Below, piece after piece: positions 17,875-24,878 of a stretch of DNA of 64,000 nt. The DNA lies in NCBI GenBank assembly GCA_964568145.1, contig CAZMOZ010000008.1, positions 124,001 to 188,000 on the forward strand, given 5' to 3'. Under the pieces are notes generated by a model that saw nothing but the letters and a program-made list of their open reading frames with translations, searched no databases and had not been told where the DNA came from. The DNA is from DSVZ01 sp964568145 (lineage in GTDB: Bacteria; Verrucomicrobiota; Verrucomicrobiia; Limisphaerales; J093). Position numbers and translations under genes: made by a program. Positions within the stretch are counted from its first letter, which is position 1, and every line of letters begins with the position of its first letter.

Positions 17875-18927
17875 CTATGCGATCGCCCGCCGCAGGTTCT
17901 CGGCGATGGTCAGGAAGGCCTGGGCCGGCGGCGAGTCCGGTCGGCCGGTGACCACCGGTTCCCCGCGGTCGCCGCCTTCCCGGATTTCGGTGAAGATCGG
18001 GATTTCGCCCAGGAAGGCGACGCCTTTGCGGGCCGCCTCCGAACGCCCGCCGCCGTGGCCGAAGATTTCGACGCGCGTGCCGTCCGGGGCGGTGAAGTAA
18101 CTCATGTTCTCGATGATGCCCAGGATGGGGACGTTCACCTTCTCGAACATGGCCATGCCTTTGCGCACCACGCCCACGGAGGCCTCCTGCGGCGTGGTCA
18201 CCACCACCCCGCCGTCGAGCGGCACCGTCTGGCAGAGCGAAAGCTGGGCGTCACCCGTCCCGGGCGGCAGGTCCACCAGCAGGTAGTCCAGCTCGCCCCA
18301 CTCCACGGCGAAGAGGAATTGCTGGATGGTCTTGGTGATCATCGGCCCGCGCCAGATCACCGGCTGGTCGCCGTCCACGAGGAAGCCGATGCTCATGAGC
18401 TTCACGCCGTGGTTGACTGGCGGCACGAGTTTTTCCTGGTCGCTCACGGTCGGCCGCTGGTGGCAGCCCATCATGAGCGGAATGCTCGGACCGTAGATGT
18501 CGCAGTCCAGCAGGCCCACGCGCGCGCCCAGGCGGACCAGGCCGCAGGCGAGATTCGCCGAAACGGTGGACTTGCCCACGCCGCCCTTGCCGCTGGCGAC
18601 GGCGATGACGTGCTGCACGCCGGGGACGCGGTTCTGGTTGGCCCACGGGTTGGCGGTGGCGGGGGCCGCGTGACCCGGCGCGGCGGCGGGTTGGCGCACG
18701 TCCACGTGCAATCGCTCGACGCCCGGCAGCGTTCGCAAAACCTGCTCCACCCCGGATTTGATCGTGGCGGCGACTTCCGGGTTCGGCGAGGTAAGCTGCA
18801 GGGTCACGCTCACGGCGCCGGCGTTGGCGGCGATGTCCCGGACGAGTCCAAACGAAACCACGTCCCGGGAAAAACCGGGGTACTTCACCGTCTTGAGGGC
18901 GGCCAGGATGGCGTCTTGCGTCAACAT
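17875..18927 (-). CDS. mrp: Mrp/ApbC-family iron-sulfur carrier ATPase
   Basis: The 350-residue protein has an N-terminal DUF59/MIP18-like domain (1-90), a proline/alanine linker, and a deviant Walker A ATPase (GKGGVGKSTVSANLA). The switch phrases LLDCDIYGPSIP and LLVDLPPGTGDAQLS are standard for Mrp/ApbC, which bind and transfer Fe-S clusters in the cytosol. The C-terminal CxxC seen in many members is replaced by IENMSYFTAPDGTRVEIFG, as in a subset of bacterial homologues. Start ATG 18927 gives the usual length. The gene stands at the border of the toxin-antitoxin region and appears intact. Confidence 0.93.
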   Translation of the reverse strand: MLTQDAILAALKTVKYPGFSRDVVSFGLVRDIAANAGAVSVTLQLTSPNPEVAATIKSGVEQVLRTLPGVERLHVDVRQPAAAPGHAAPATANPWANQNRVPGVQHVIAVASGKGGVGKSTVSANLACGLVRLGARVGLLDCDIYGPSIPLMMGCHQRPTVSDQEKLVPPVNHGVKLMSIGFLVDGDQPVIWRGPMITKTIQQFLFAVEWGELDYLLVDLPPGTGDAQLSLCQTVPLDGGVVVTTPQEASVGVVRKGMAMFEKVNVPILGIIENMSYFTAPDGTRVEIFGHGGGRSEAARKGVAFLGEIPIFTEIREGGDRGEPVVTGRPDSPPAQAFLTIAENLRRAIA

Positions 18928-19073
18928 GCTTCCGCAGTCTAACGCGCAGGCAGACGATTGCCAGTCACGATGCGGCGTCGCTTCGAGGCGCGGGACAGGC
19001 TGCCCGGTGGGGCTGGGCAATGTTCGGGGAAGGGCGGGGGCGCATCAGAAAATCATGCTGGAGGTGGCGGGCT

Positions 19074-19108
19074 GTAGTAGCCCAGGCGTTCTCGCCTGTG
19101 GTCGAGTC
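19074..19108. repeat. Left copy of 35-bp direct repeat flanking the toxin-antitoxin region
   Basis: Bases 19074-19108 match 21430-21464 in 33 of 35 positions, in the same orientation; both contain caggcgt-ctcgcctgtgg. The core caggcg-ttctcgcctg is itself a small inverted repeat. The two copies bracket 2.3 kb of toxin-antitoxin modules and gene debris. Confidence 0.8.
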
Positions 19109-19137
19109 ACTGCCGGCGCGTGGGCCTGGACTGCGCG

Positions 19138-19327
19138 ATGATCGCCCAGCAGCCGAACCTGGTGCACAACCGCCTGCGCAACCAGGCCACGGAGGTGGTG
19201 GCCTTCCAGCAGATGGACCCCCGGGCGGTGTACTGGTGCGCGGAAGTGGGGTTCTGATGCGGAGGCGATCCGCGCGCTGCCGCCAGGCGCCTACCTGGCC
19301 CGCAACCTCAAGAGCGGCGGCACGGCG
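19138..19327 (+). pseudogene. Remnant of a larger gene, two pieces in different frames
   Basis: From 19138 a frame encodes MIAQQPNLVHNRLRNQATE and 20 further residues, ending at a stop at 19255-19257. One base out of phase, reading resumes at 19256 as DAEAIRALPPGAYLARN and LKSGG. The two pieces read as one protein terminus broken by a one-base shift. The wording resembles the C-terminal region of bacterial or phage-type P-loop ATPases, but too little remains to name a family. The 5' part is replaced by the 35-bp repeat and the 3' end fuses into the truncated vapC on the opposite strand at about 19327. Confidence 0.5.
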
Positions 19328-19499
19328 GCCGGCGCTGGGCGAGATTGCGGACGGCTTGCGGCACCTCCAGATCATGCACCCAGGACCAGACCCGCGCCGC
19401 GTCGGCCAGGTCATCCCAACAGCGCGCGGCCGCGGCGTGCAACGAGTCGCCGGGCAGGTTGACCGCCAGAACGGCGGAGGTGTCGAAATAGACCTTCAT
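19308..19499 (-). pseudogene. Truncated VapC-like PIN toxin
   Basis: The frame starts as a normal PIN ribonuclease, MKVYFDTSAVLAVNLPGDS with the first catalytic Asp, and continues to WSWVHDLEVPQAVRNLAQR. It then ends after 63 residues, whereas PIN toxins are about 130. The C-terminal half with the remaining acidic residues is missing, and the end runs into the debris of the gene on the other strand. The toxin is therefore inactive by inference. It follows its antitoxin with one base between stop and start (TGA-C-ATG). Confidence 0.78.
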
Positions 19500-19500
19500 G

Positions 19501-19728
19501 TCAACGGCGGCGTGCCAGCGCGTCGGTGGCGTCCACACGGCCGGCATCTTCGGCCAGGCCCAGGCGGCGGGCCCGCTCCGCCAGTTCACGCGCTGTGGGG
19601 CCGCGCGGCTGGTCCAGACGGATCACCAAGTAACGCGGTTTGCCCTCATGCGTGATGATGGCGGGCTGGCCGGGCGGGATCCGGTCCCGCACAGCCGCCT
19701 GGTTGGCCCACTCGCGCCAGCCGATCAC
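19501..19728 (-). CDS. Antitoxin-like protein upstream of truncated vapC
   Basis: The 75-residue product contains the short beta-hairpin phrase of Phd/YefM/VapB-type antitoxins, GQPAIITHEGKPRYLVIRL, followed by a charged helix ending in RRLGLAEDAGRVDATDALARRR. In such pairs the N-terminal part binds operator DNA and the C-terminal helix wraps the toxin. Its partner toxin at 19308-19499 is truncated, so the antitoxin is probably an orphan under weak selection. The start is uncertain within a few codons. Confidence 0.7.
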   Translation of the reverse strand: MIGWREWANQAAVRDRIPPGQPAIITHEGKPRYLVIRLDQPRGPTARELAERARRLGLAEDAGRVDATDALARRR

Positions 19729-19812
19729 AGGCGTCTTCTTGCGTTGACGGTAGCTGTTGACGAACGGCGCGTCAACCTCCTCTCACGGATCAAGCGAAAA
19801 TCCAGCCGGTTT

Positions 19813-19867
19813 CGTGTCGCGTCGTGTCGCTTCCCCGCGCCGGCGGCATGGCGGCCGGGCGGGTGTT
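19813..19867. repeat. Toxin-antitoxin cassette repeat, copy A
   Basis: The core gtgtcgcgtcgtgtcgcttcccc at 19814-19836 is followed by a ccggcggc-rich tail and gcgggtgtt. The same unit recurs at 20370-20415 and 21147-21195. This copy ends exactly at the stop codon of the degenerate PIN gene (19868-19870) and precedes the first antitoxin on the minus strand. Confidence 0.8.
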
Positions 19868-20059
19868 TTAGGCCAGCGGGTTTTCCGCCGGCACGCCGAG
19901 TTGCTGGAAATGGCTCACATTGGTGGTTGCCACTGTGGCCCCGGCGTCCGCGGCGGCGGCGACCAGCGCGTCGTCAATGCGGGCCTGGTATCCCTGTCGG
20001 CGCGCGGCGCCGCAGAGGATGGCGGCAATGAGGATGGCGCTGTCCAGACAGACCTTCAT
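19868..20059 (-). pseudogene. Internally deleted PIN-domain toxin
   Basis: This 63-residue frame joins a PIN N-terminus (MKVCLDSAILIAAIL) directly to a PIN C-terminus (ARIDDALVAAAADAGATVATTNVSHFQ). The middle 60-70 residues, with the second catalytic acid, are absent, and the reading frame is kept across the deletion. It overlaps the stop of its frameshifted antitoxin by four bases (ATGA). It cannot fold as a full PIN domain and is probably dead. Confidence 0.75.
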
Positions 20060-20282
20060 CGCAGGCCCTCCATGTTTTGCGCCAGCGCGGCCAGCGCGCG
20101 GCGGCGATGGAGGTGCCGGCGCCAGCGCTCCGCCAGCTCGCGGCCGGGCATGGGGGCCGGCGACCCCGGCACCAGCGCGCCATTTCGCGCCCGTGTTCGG
20201 TGATGCGCACCGGCCGGCCGGCACGCAAGGCTTCCAGCGCCGGGCGGGGGGCGCGGCGCAACTCGGTCAAGGTCGCATTCAT
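20056..20282 (-). pseudogene. Frameshifted antitoxin upstream of deleted PIN gene
   Basis: The start MNATLTELRRAPRPALEAL and RITEHGREMAR is a normal Phd/YefM-like antitoxin N-terminus. The continuation GSPAPMPGRELAERWRRHL to ALAQNMEGLR, ending at the ATGA overlap with the PIN start, lies one base out of frame, with the shift near 20187-20192. Restoring one base gives a 75-80 residue antitoxin of expected size. Both members of this second module are thus broken. Confidence 0.68.
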
Positions 20283-20369
20283 CCGGACCAGAATTGCGCA
20301 CTTTGCGCACTGGGGCAAGCCCGCGGCGCCCGCGCCGCCCCCTTTTGTCCCCTCGGCGCGCGCAAACCC

Positions 20370-20415
20370 GTGTCGCGTCGTGTCGCTTCCCCGGCACGGC
20401 GGCGGGGCGGGTGTT
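20370..20415. repeat. Toxin-antitoxin cassette repeat, copy B
   Basis: The 22-base core of copy A is repeated identically (gtgtcgcgtcgtgtcgcttcccc, 20370-20392). A shortened GC-rich tail ends at ggcgggtgtt, eight bases from the stop codon of the third PIN gene (20424). Its position relative to the upstream PIN gene matches copy A. Confidence 0.8.
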
Positions 20416-20423
20416 CTGAAGCC

Positions 20424-20822
20424 TCACTGGAAAGGATTGAAAGTGGGCACCGCGTGGCGCCGGAAGTCCTCGCCATTGCGGGTGGCCATCACCAGGCCGT
20501 GGGCCAGGGCCAGGGCCCCCAACCACAGATCGTTGACGCGGGGCCGCGCCCGGTAAACCGCCCGGCGCTGGCCCCAGATCACCCCCGCCCGCCGGTCCAA
20601 GGGCAGCCAGCTCCAGCCGCTCAGGCACCCGCGGAGAAAGGCCACCGCCTCCCGCCGGCGCGGCGCCGGCAGCCGGAAGGCTCCGGCCATGAACTCCCCC
20701 ACCGCGACCGGACAGAGCACGAGCTGGGGCGCGGCCGTGCGTTCCAGCCAGCTTTGGACGCGCGGATGCGGCCGGGTCCTGGCGGCCTCGATCAGCACGT
20801 TGGTGTCCACCAGGTAGATCAT
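20424..20822 (-). CDS. VapC-like PIN-domain ribonuclease toxin
   Basis: The 132-residue product is a full PIN domain: MIYLVDTNVLIEAAR carries the first catalytic Asp, VAVGEFMAGA the conserved Glu, and RPRVNDLWLGALALAHGLVMATRNGEDF the later Asp and the closing Asn-x-x-Asp-Phe phrase. VapC toxins cleave tRNA or rRNA when freed from their antitoxin. It overlaps the preceding antitoxin gene by four bases (ATGA), the normal co-translated arrangement. It is the only toxin of the three in this stretch that appears intact. Confidence 0.88.
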   Translation of the reverse strand: MIYLVDTNVLIEAARTRPHPRVQSWLERTAAPQLVLCPVAVGEFMAGAFRLPAPRRREAVAFLRGCLSGWSWLPLDRRAGVIWGQRRAVYRARPRVNDLWLGALALAHGLVMATRNGEDFRRHAVPTFNPFQ

Positions 20823-21067
20823 GGCCGGGGCCGTTCCTCCTGGGCGAGCTGGTCCAGGACCTCCGCCAGATCGTCCAGCCGGGGCAGGTCTTTGACCACC
20901 CGCCAGGCGGAGGGGGCGCGGCGCGTCAGCCGCGCGAAATCGCGTGCGGCCACCAGCACCACAGGGGCCTTGGTGGCCACGGTGATTTCCTGCGGCCCCT
21001 CGCCCAAGGCGGCGTCCACCACGGCGCTCAGGCGGGCCTTGGCTTGCGTGAACTGCCAGCGTTTCAT
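20819..21067 (-). CDS. Phd/YefM-family antitoxin
   Basis: The 82-residue protein has the Phd/YefM layout: WQFTQAKARLSAVVDAAL near the N-terminus, the hairpin PQEITVATKAPVVLVAARDFARL, and a C-terminal charged helix (DDLAEVLDQLAQEE) that would block the toxin. It is the first gene of the intact toxin-antitoxin pair and is likely to autorepress the pair by binding its promoter upstream of 21067. The four-base overlap with the toxin supports coupled translation. Confidence 0.88.
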   Translation of the reverse strand: MKRWQFTQAKARLSAVVDAALGEGPQEITVATKAPVVLVAARDFARLTRRAPSAWRVVKDLPRLDDLAEVLDQLAQEERPRP

Positions 21068-21146
21068 GCCCCAAGCCTAAGCCTGGCTGACCAGTCTGTC
21101 TAGTCTTGTCCCCGGTCCGCCAAGCCGGGGGCCGGCGGATGCCCTT

Positions 21147-21195
21147 TGTCTGTCGTGTCGTGTCGCTTCCCCGGCGCCGGCGGCGGCGGGATAGT
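21147..21195. repeat. Toxin-antitoxin cassette repeat, copy C
   Basis: The core tgtcgtgtcgtgtcgcttcccc (21151-21172) followed by ggcgccggcggcggcggg matches copies A and B with one or two changes. It lies 80 bases upstream of the intact antitoxin start. The three copies therefore separate the three modules at regular positions. Confidence 0.78.
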
Positions 21196-21287
21196 CCGCC
21201 GCGTCAGCCAGGCCGGGCCGCGGGCGCGGCCGGATCCGAGAGCCCGCGGGAGACGGCCGGCCGACGCCGAAAACACAACGTCCGTTC

Positions 21288-21383
21288 ATGCCCTCGCCCA
21301 AGTTCATCGTCACCGTCGGGATCATCGACGTGGTCTTCGTCACCCTCTGGCAGAAGCTCGTCGCCCCCAAACTGAATCTGTAA
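21288..21383 (+). CDS. Possible small hydrophobic peptide
   Basis: An ATG frame of 31 residues encodes MPSPKFIVTVGIIDVVFV and TLWQKLVAPKLNL, which would be a single amphipathic or membrane-inserted helix. It could be a genuine small protein or the surviving end of a larger gene in this debris-rich stretch. No clear ribosome binding site is seen. Confidence is low. Confidence 0.25.
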   Translation: MPSPKFIVTVGIIDVVFVTLWQKLVAPKLNL

Positions 21384-21429
21384 CCTCACGCCGCGAAGCG
21401 GCCCCCCCCGCCCCTCACCCAGCCTCGCC

Positions 21430-21464
21430 GTAGTAGTCCAGGCGTCCTCGCCTGTGGTCGAGTC
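21430..21464. repeat. Right copy of 35-bp direct repeat
   Basis: This is the right-hand partner of 19074-19108 in the same orientation, with two mismatches. Between it and the tRNA lies a perfect hairpin at 21483-21512. Confidence 0.8.
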
Positions 21465-21482
21465 GCTGGCGACCCGCCCGTG

Positions 21483-21512
21483 CCTGCCGCGGACGTTGAC
21501 GTCCGCGGCAGG
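21483..21512. repeat. Perfect 14-bp inverted repeat with 2-base loop
   Basis: The arm cctgccgcggacgt (21483-21496) and its exact complement (21499-21512) are separated by two bases. No T-run follows on either strand, so it is not a clear terminator. It belongs to the hairpin-type intergenic repeats seen elsewhere in the window. Confidence 0.8.
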
Positions 21513-21658
21513 CCGATGATTGTATGGCTTGACGGAGTCTCTCTCCACCTTCTCAAGGCCAGATCGGCATGAAACCGAGTACGCGAACGGCGGCTGGATC
21601 GCGCCCGGCCCTTGACGCGCGCGGGCAAGTCTGCGAGCGTGACAGCCGACGTTGGTTT

Positions 21659-21734
21659 GGGGTCGTAGCTCAGTTGGTAGAGCACCACAATGGCATTGTG
21701 GGGGTCAGGGGTTCGAGTCCCCTCGGCTCCACCA
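21659..21734 (+). tRNA. tRNA-Ala (anticodon GGC)
   Basis: The 76-base cloverleaf is complete. The acceptor arm GGGGTCG pairs with CGGCTCC with two G-U pairs. The D arm is GCTC/GAGC, the anticodon stem CCACA/TGTGG closes a 7-base loop ATGGCAT with anticodon GGC, and the T arm is GGGG-TTCGAGT-CCCC. The 3' CCA is encoded. It reads alanine codons GCC and GCT. The toxin-antitoxin region lies on its 5' side. Confidence 0.96.
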
Positions 21735-21812
21735 AACCTTCCCAAGCATGGGCGGCCAGATGCGACGTTCCACGCAATCATCCTAGCAGCGGCTCCAGCC
21801 CGCCCAGCGTCG

Positions 21813-21886
21813 GTTCAAACCGAAAACTAAGGTTGGGCTGGCGGGACCCACCGCGCCACAGCCGGCTTCGGTTTCCGGATTCAAAT
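21813..21886. repeat. Palindromic repeat family P, copy 1
   Basis: This is the most diverged clear copy of a 70-75 bp imperfect palindrome. It begins ttcaaaccgaaaactaaggttggg and ends cggcttcggtttccggattcaaa, so the two ends are complementary. The middle contains ctggcgggaccca. Other copies are at 47173-47243, 57921-57991 and 59735-59804, with a half copy at 44536-44578. It lies in the gap between tRNA-Ala and the epimerase gene, which otherwise shows no gene. Confidence 0.75.
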
Positions 21887-22062
21887 GCCTGCGCTACTCC
21901 GGCTCAATACCCTTGGAACCCGACGCCCCCACCAACAAAGCCCGGCAGTTGCAGCAACTCGCTCTGCGGCATCTCGCCAAGACTTGAAAGTCCACAGCGC
22001 GGGCGCTTTCTGACTCCAAAATCAGTTGCGTCAGGGCGGCGTTTGCCTTTGGGTTTGGGCAC

Positions 22063-23118
22063 ATGAAGTTGCGCATGTGGCGGCAAGACCTGACCCTGGC
22101 CCATCGCTGGACCATTGCGCGGGAACTGGGTCCCGACGGGCGGGGCGGAAACGACGTTTGCCCGGTGGCGTTCATCGAATTGAGCGGCCGGGACGGCGTG
22201 GTGGGCATCGGCGAGGCGGCGCCGTCGCTGCGGTACGGCGAGACGGCGGATTCGGTGATCGCGTTTTTCGAGCGGCTGAACCCTTACCAGTTGTCGTTCA
22301 GTGACCTGGAGGGCAGCCTGCGGTACCTGGCAACGGTCAGCCCGCGGAATTACTGCGCCAAGGGCGCGGTGAACATGGCGTTATTGGACGGCGCGGCGCG
22401 GCTGGCCGGCAAGCCGCTGAACCAGTTTCTCGGCCTGGGCTTCACTGAAGGCCGGCACGTCACGTCGTTCAGCATCGGGATCGCCGCGCCCGAGCACATG
22501 CAGCGCAAAGCGGCCGAGGCGGCGGACTTTCCAGTTCTGAAGGTCAAACTTGGCGGCCCGGACGACCGCGTGGCGTTCCGGGCGGTGCGCGAGGCGGCGC
22601 CCGACAAAACGTTGCGGGTGGACGCCAACGAGGCTTGGAAAACCAAGGAAGAGGCACTGGCCAACTTGGAATGGCTGGCCGCGGATGGCCGGATCGAATT
22701 CGTCGAGCAACCCATGCCGGCCACGACGCCCGCCGCTGACCTGGCGTGGCTGAAGGCGCGGTCGCCGCTGCCCTTGATGGCGGATGAATCGTACATCTAC
22801 GCGGGCGATTTGCAGCAGGTCGTGGATGGCTTTCACGCGGTCAACGTCAAACTCGTGAAAGCCGGCGGGATCACGGCCGGCCGCGAGGCCTTGCAGGCCG
22901 CGCGGCGGGCCGGGCTCAAAACCATGCTGGGCTGCATGATCGAGTCGAGCGTGTTGATCAGTGCCGCCGCGCATCTGGCGGAACTGACTGATTGCCTCGA
23001 TCTGGACGGCAACCTTTTGATTACCAACGATCCATACCATGGAGCAACCTGCCGCCAGGGCGTGCTGTCTTTCGCTGAGGCGCCAGCCCCGAGCGGTTTG
23101 CAGGTCGCCAAACGCTGA
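22063..23118 (+). CDS. Dipeptide (L-Ala-D/L-Glu type) epimerase, enolase superfamily
   Basis: The 351-residue enolase-superfamily protein has the catalytic pair KVK at 160-162, metal ligands Asp187 (VDANEAW), Glu215 (VEQP) and Asp241 (ADES), and the second general base Lys266 in VKLVKAGG. CMIESS at 291-296 is typical of the dipeptide-epimerase branch, which inverts the alpha carbon of the C-terminal residue of dipeptides such as L-Ala-D-Glu from peptidoglycan. The protein is cytosolic and of normal length. No muropeptide genes sit beside it, so substrate specificity remains inferred from family motifs. Confidence 0.88.
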   Translation: MKLRMWRQDLTLAHRWTIARELGPDGRGGNDVCPVAFIELSGRDGVVGIGEAAPSLRYGETADSVIAFFERLNPYQLSFSDLEGSLRYLATVSPRNYCAKGAVNMALLDGAARLAGKPLNQFLGLGFTEGRHVTSFSIGIAAPEHMQRKAAEAADFPVLKVKLGGPDDRVAFRAVREAAPDKTLRVDANEAWKTKEEALANLEWLAADGRIEFVEQPMPATTPAADLAWLKARSPLPLMADESYIYAGDLQQVVDGFHAVNVKLVKAGGITAGREALQAARRAGLKTMLGCMIESSVLISAAAHLAELTDCLDLDGNLLITNDPYHGATCRQGVLSFAEAPAPSGLQVAKR

Positions 23119-23344
23119 GTTCGAACGCGCACCGGCTGCCGGCGACAAAAAGTTGGCACGAGGAGGGAAATGAGCGGCGGCTGGTATCGTTATTGCTAAG
23201 ACAAGCAGCGAGTTGTATTCGTATACGGAAAACCGTCTTGAAGCGGCGTGTCACGGGCCGGGGCGGGTGGCGGCGTGACGGGAGTGTGGCGAAAGCGTGT
23301 CAATCGTGGAACATTTGAGCGAACAGGCCGAAGATTCCTGACAG

Positions 23345-24184
23345 ATGGGACCCGACCGACTCCAGATGCAGCGGTTGGAGTACAAGTACCTCATCAGCGC
23401 CCAACAGGCTCTGCTGGTGCGGGAATTTGTGCGCAGCCATCTTGAATTGGACGAGTACGGGGTGAACCAGCCGGACTGCTCTTACACGATTCACAGCCTG
23501 TACCTCGACTCGGACGGACTCAAGACCTACTGGGACACGATCAACGGGAACAAAAATCGCTTCAAGCTGCGCCTGCGGTATTACACCCAGGAGCCGGACG
23601 CGCCGGTCTTTTTCGAGATCAAGCGCCGGGTCAACGACGCCATCCTCAAGCAGCGGGGCGGGGTGCGCCGCGAGGCCGTGCCGCTGTTGCTGGCCGGCCA
23701 GTTGCCGGGACCCGAACACCTGTTGACCTCCCAGCCCAAGCAGTTGGTGGCGGTGCAACGCTTCTGCCAGCTCATGCTCGAAATCCAGGCCAGCCCCAAG
23801 GCCCACGTGACCTACCGCCGCGAAGCCTGGATCAGCACGCACGACAACTCGGTGCGTGTCACGATGGATCGCGACGTGCGGGTGGCTCCGGAAGCCACCG
23901 CCCGGCTCCAAGTGGACATGGGCGAGCACGTGCGGCCGTTCGACGGCCGGGTGATCCTGGAACTCAAGTTCACCAGCCGTTTCCCCCGGTGGTTCCAGGA
24001 TTTGGTCGAAACCTTCGGCTTCTTCCGCACCTCGGCCGCGAAGTACGCCGATGGCGTGGCCGCGATGGGCGTCGAGCGCTTCCGGCGGACCGCCGGATTG
24101 AACGGGGCGTCACTGGACAAGACCGTGACGCCGGAATCCGGGGTGGACAGATCACGCCGGCCGGAGTTAGAAGTCTTGGGTTGA
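23345..24184 (+). CDS. VTC-domain protein
   Basis: The 279-residue protein carries the VTC tunnel-domain phrases: RLEYKYLISAQQA at the N-terminus, YTIHSLYLDSDGLKTYWD, FKLRLRYY, VFFEIKRRVND, YRREAWIS and VILELKFTSRFPRWFQ, with alternating basic residues. In eukaryotes this domain polymerises polyphosphate from ATP; bacterial homologues commonly sit, as here, with a DUF4956 membrane protein. It is the first gene of a three-gene operon, with seven bases to the next. ATG 23345 is used; an internal ATG at 23366 begins right at the conserved part. Polyphosphate synthesis is inference from the family. Confidence 0.85.
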   Translation: MGPDRLQMQRLEYKYLISAQQALLVREFVRSHLELDEYGVNQPDCSYTIHSLYLDSDGLKTYWDTINGNKNRFKLRLRYYTQEPDAPVFFEIKRRVNDAILKQRGGVRREAVPLLLAGQLPGPEHLLTSQPKQLVAVQRFCQLMLEIQASPKAHVTYRREAWISTHDNSVRVTMDRDVRVAPEATARLQVDMGEHVRPFDGRVILELKFTSRFPRWFQDLVETFGFFRTSAAKYADGVAAMGVERFRRTAGLNGASLDKTVTPESGVDRSRRPELEVLG

Positions 24185-24191
24185 AACGGGT

Positions 24192-24875
24192 ATGGACTGG
24201 TTCTTCAGAGGAGACTACGCCGCCACACCGATCAGCGTGCCGCTGCTCGCGCTTGGTTTGGTGCTCGCTTTCCTTGGCGGGCAGACGCTGGCCTGGGTGT
24301 ACATGGTCACGCACAGCGGCCTGTCCTATTCGCGGAACTTCGTGGCGTCGTTGGTCGTCATTCCTGTGCTCACCGCCGGCGTCATGCAGGTGCTGGCGAA
24401 CAACCTCATCACCGCGTTCGGCATGATGGCGGTCTTTGCCATCGTGCGCTTCCGCAACATCCTCCGCGACACGCTGGACACCAGTTACATCCTGGCCTGC
24501 CTGGTCATCGGCATGGCGTGCGGCACCCAGCGCTACCCGGTGGCGGTGGTGGTGACCGTGCTGGTGGCCGGCGTGATGGTGTATCTCTGGGTCACGGCGT
24601 TTGGCAGCCGGCACCGGTACGACGTGATCCTGAACCTCCACTGGGCGCGGCCAATGTCCGAGCTGGATGAACTGCGCCAGCTTTTCCACCGCCACAGCCG
24701 CCGGACCTTCTGCGCCAGCCAGCGCCTCAACGAAGCCTACGGCGGCACCGACCTTTCCTACCGTCTCCTGCTGCGGGACCCCAGCCGGCTCGAGGATCTG
24801 GTCAAGGAACTGCGCGCGCTCTCCGGCATCTCGCGCGTGACCAGCCTGCAGGCGGAGGACGAGTCCGAGGTTTGA
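24192..24875 (+). CDS. DUF4956 membrane protein
   Basis: The 227-residue protein has four hydrophobic segments in the first 140 residues (for example VPLLALGLVLAFLGG, LVVIPVLTAGVMQVLA and YPVAVVVTVLVAGVMVYLWV). A central loop, FGMMAVFAIVRFRNILRDTLDTSYIL, carries the strongly conserved Arg-Phe-Arg of DUF4956. A cytosolic C-terminal domain of about 75 residues follows. The family is almost always next to VTC-domain genes, and the two are thought to work together at the membrane. It sits between the VTC gene and the HlyD-like gene with gaps of seven and three bases. Confidence 0.85.
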   Translation: MDWFFRGDYAATPISVPLLALGLVLAFLGGQTLAWVYMVTHSGLSYSRNFVASLVVIPVLTAGVMQVLANNLITAFGMMAVFAIVRFRNILRDTLDTSYILACLVIGMACGTQRYPVAVVVTVLVAGVMVYLWVTAFGSRHRYDVILNLHWARPMSELDELRQLFHRHSRRTFCASQRLNEAYGGTDLSYRLLLRDPSRLEDLVKELRALSGISRVTSLQAEDESEV

Positions 24876-24878
24876 GCC

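Noticed and set aside
19813..21195. CRISPR array or integron attC sites
   Set aside because: The three repeats are about 550-780 bases apart with genes between, and they lack the regular short spacers of CRISPR; no integrase gene or clear attC core sites are present.
21659..21734. tRNA-Ala as attachment site of an integrated island
   Set aside because: The toxin-antitoxin block lies on the 5' side, no copy of the tRNA 3' end is seen at the far side, and there is no integrase.
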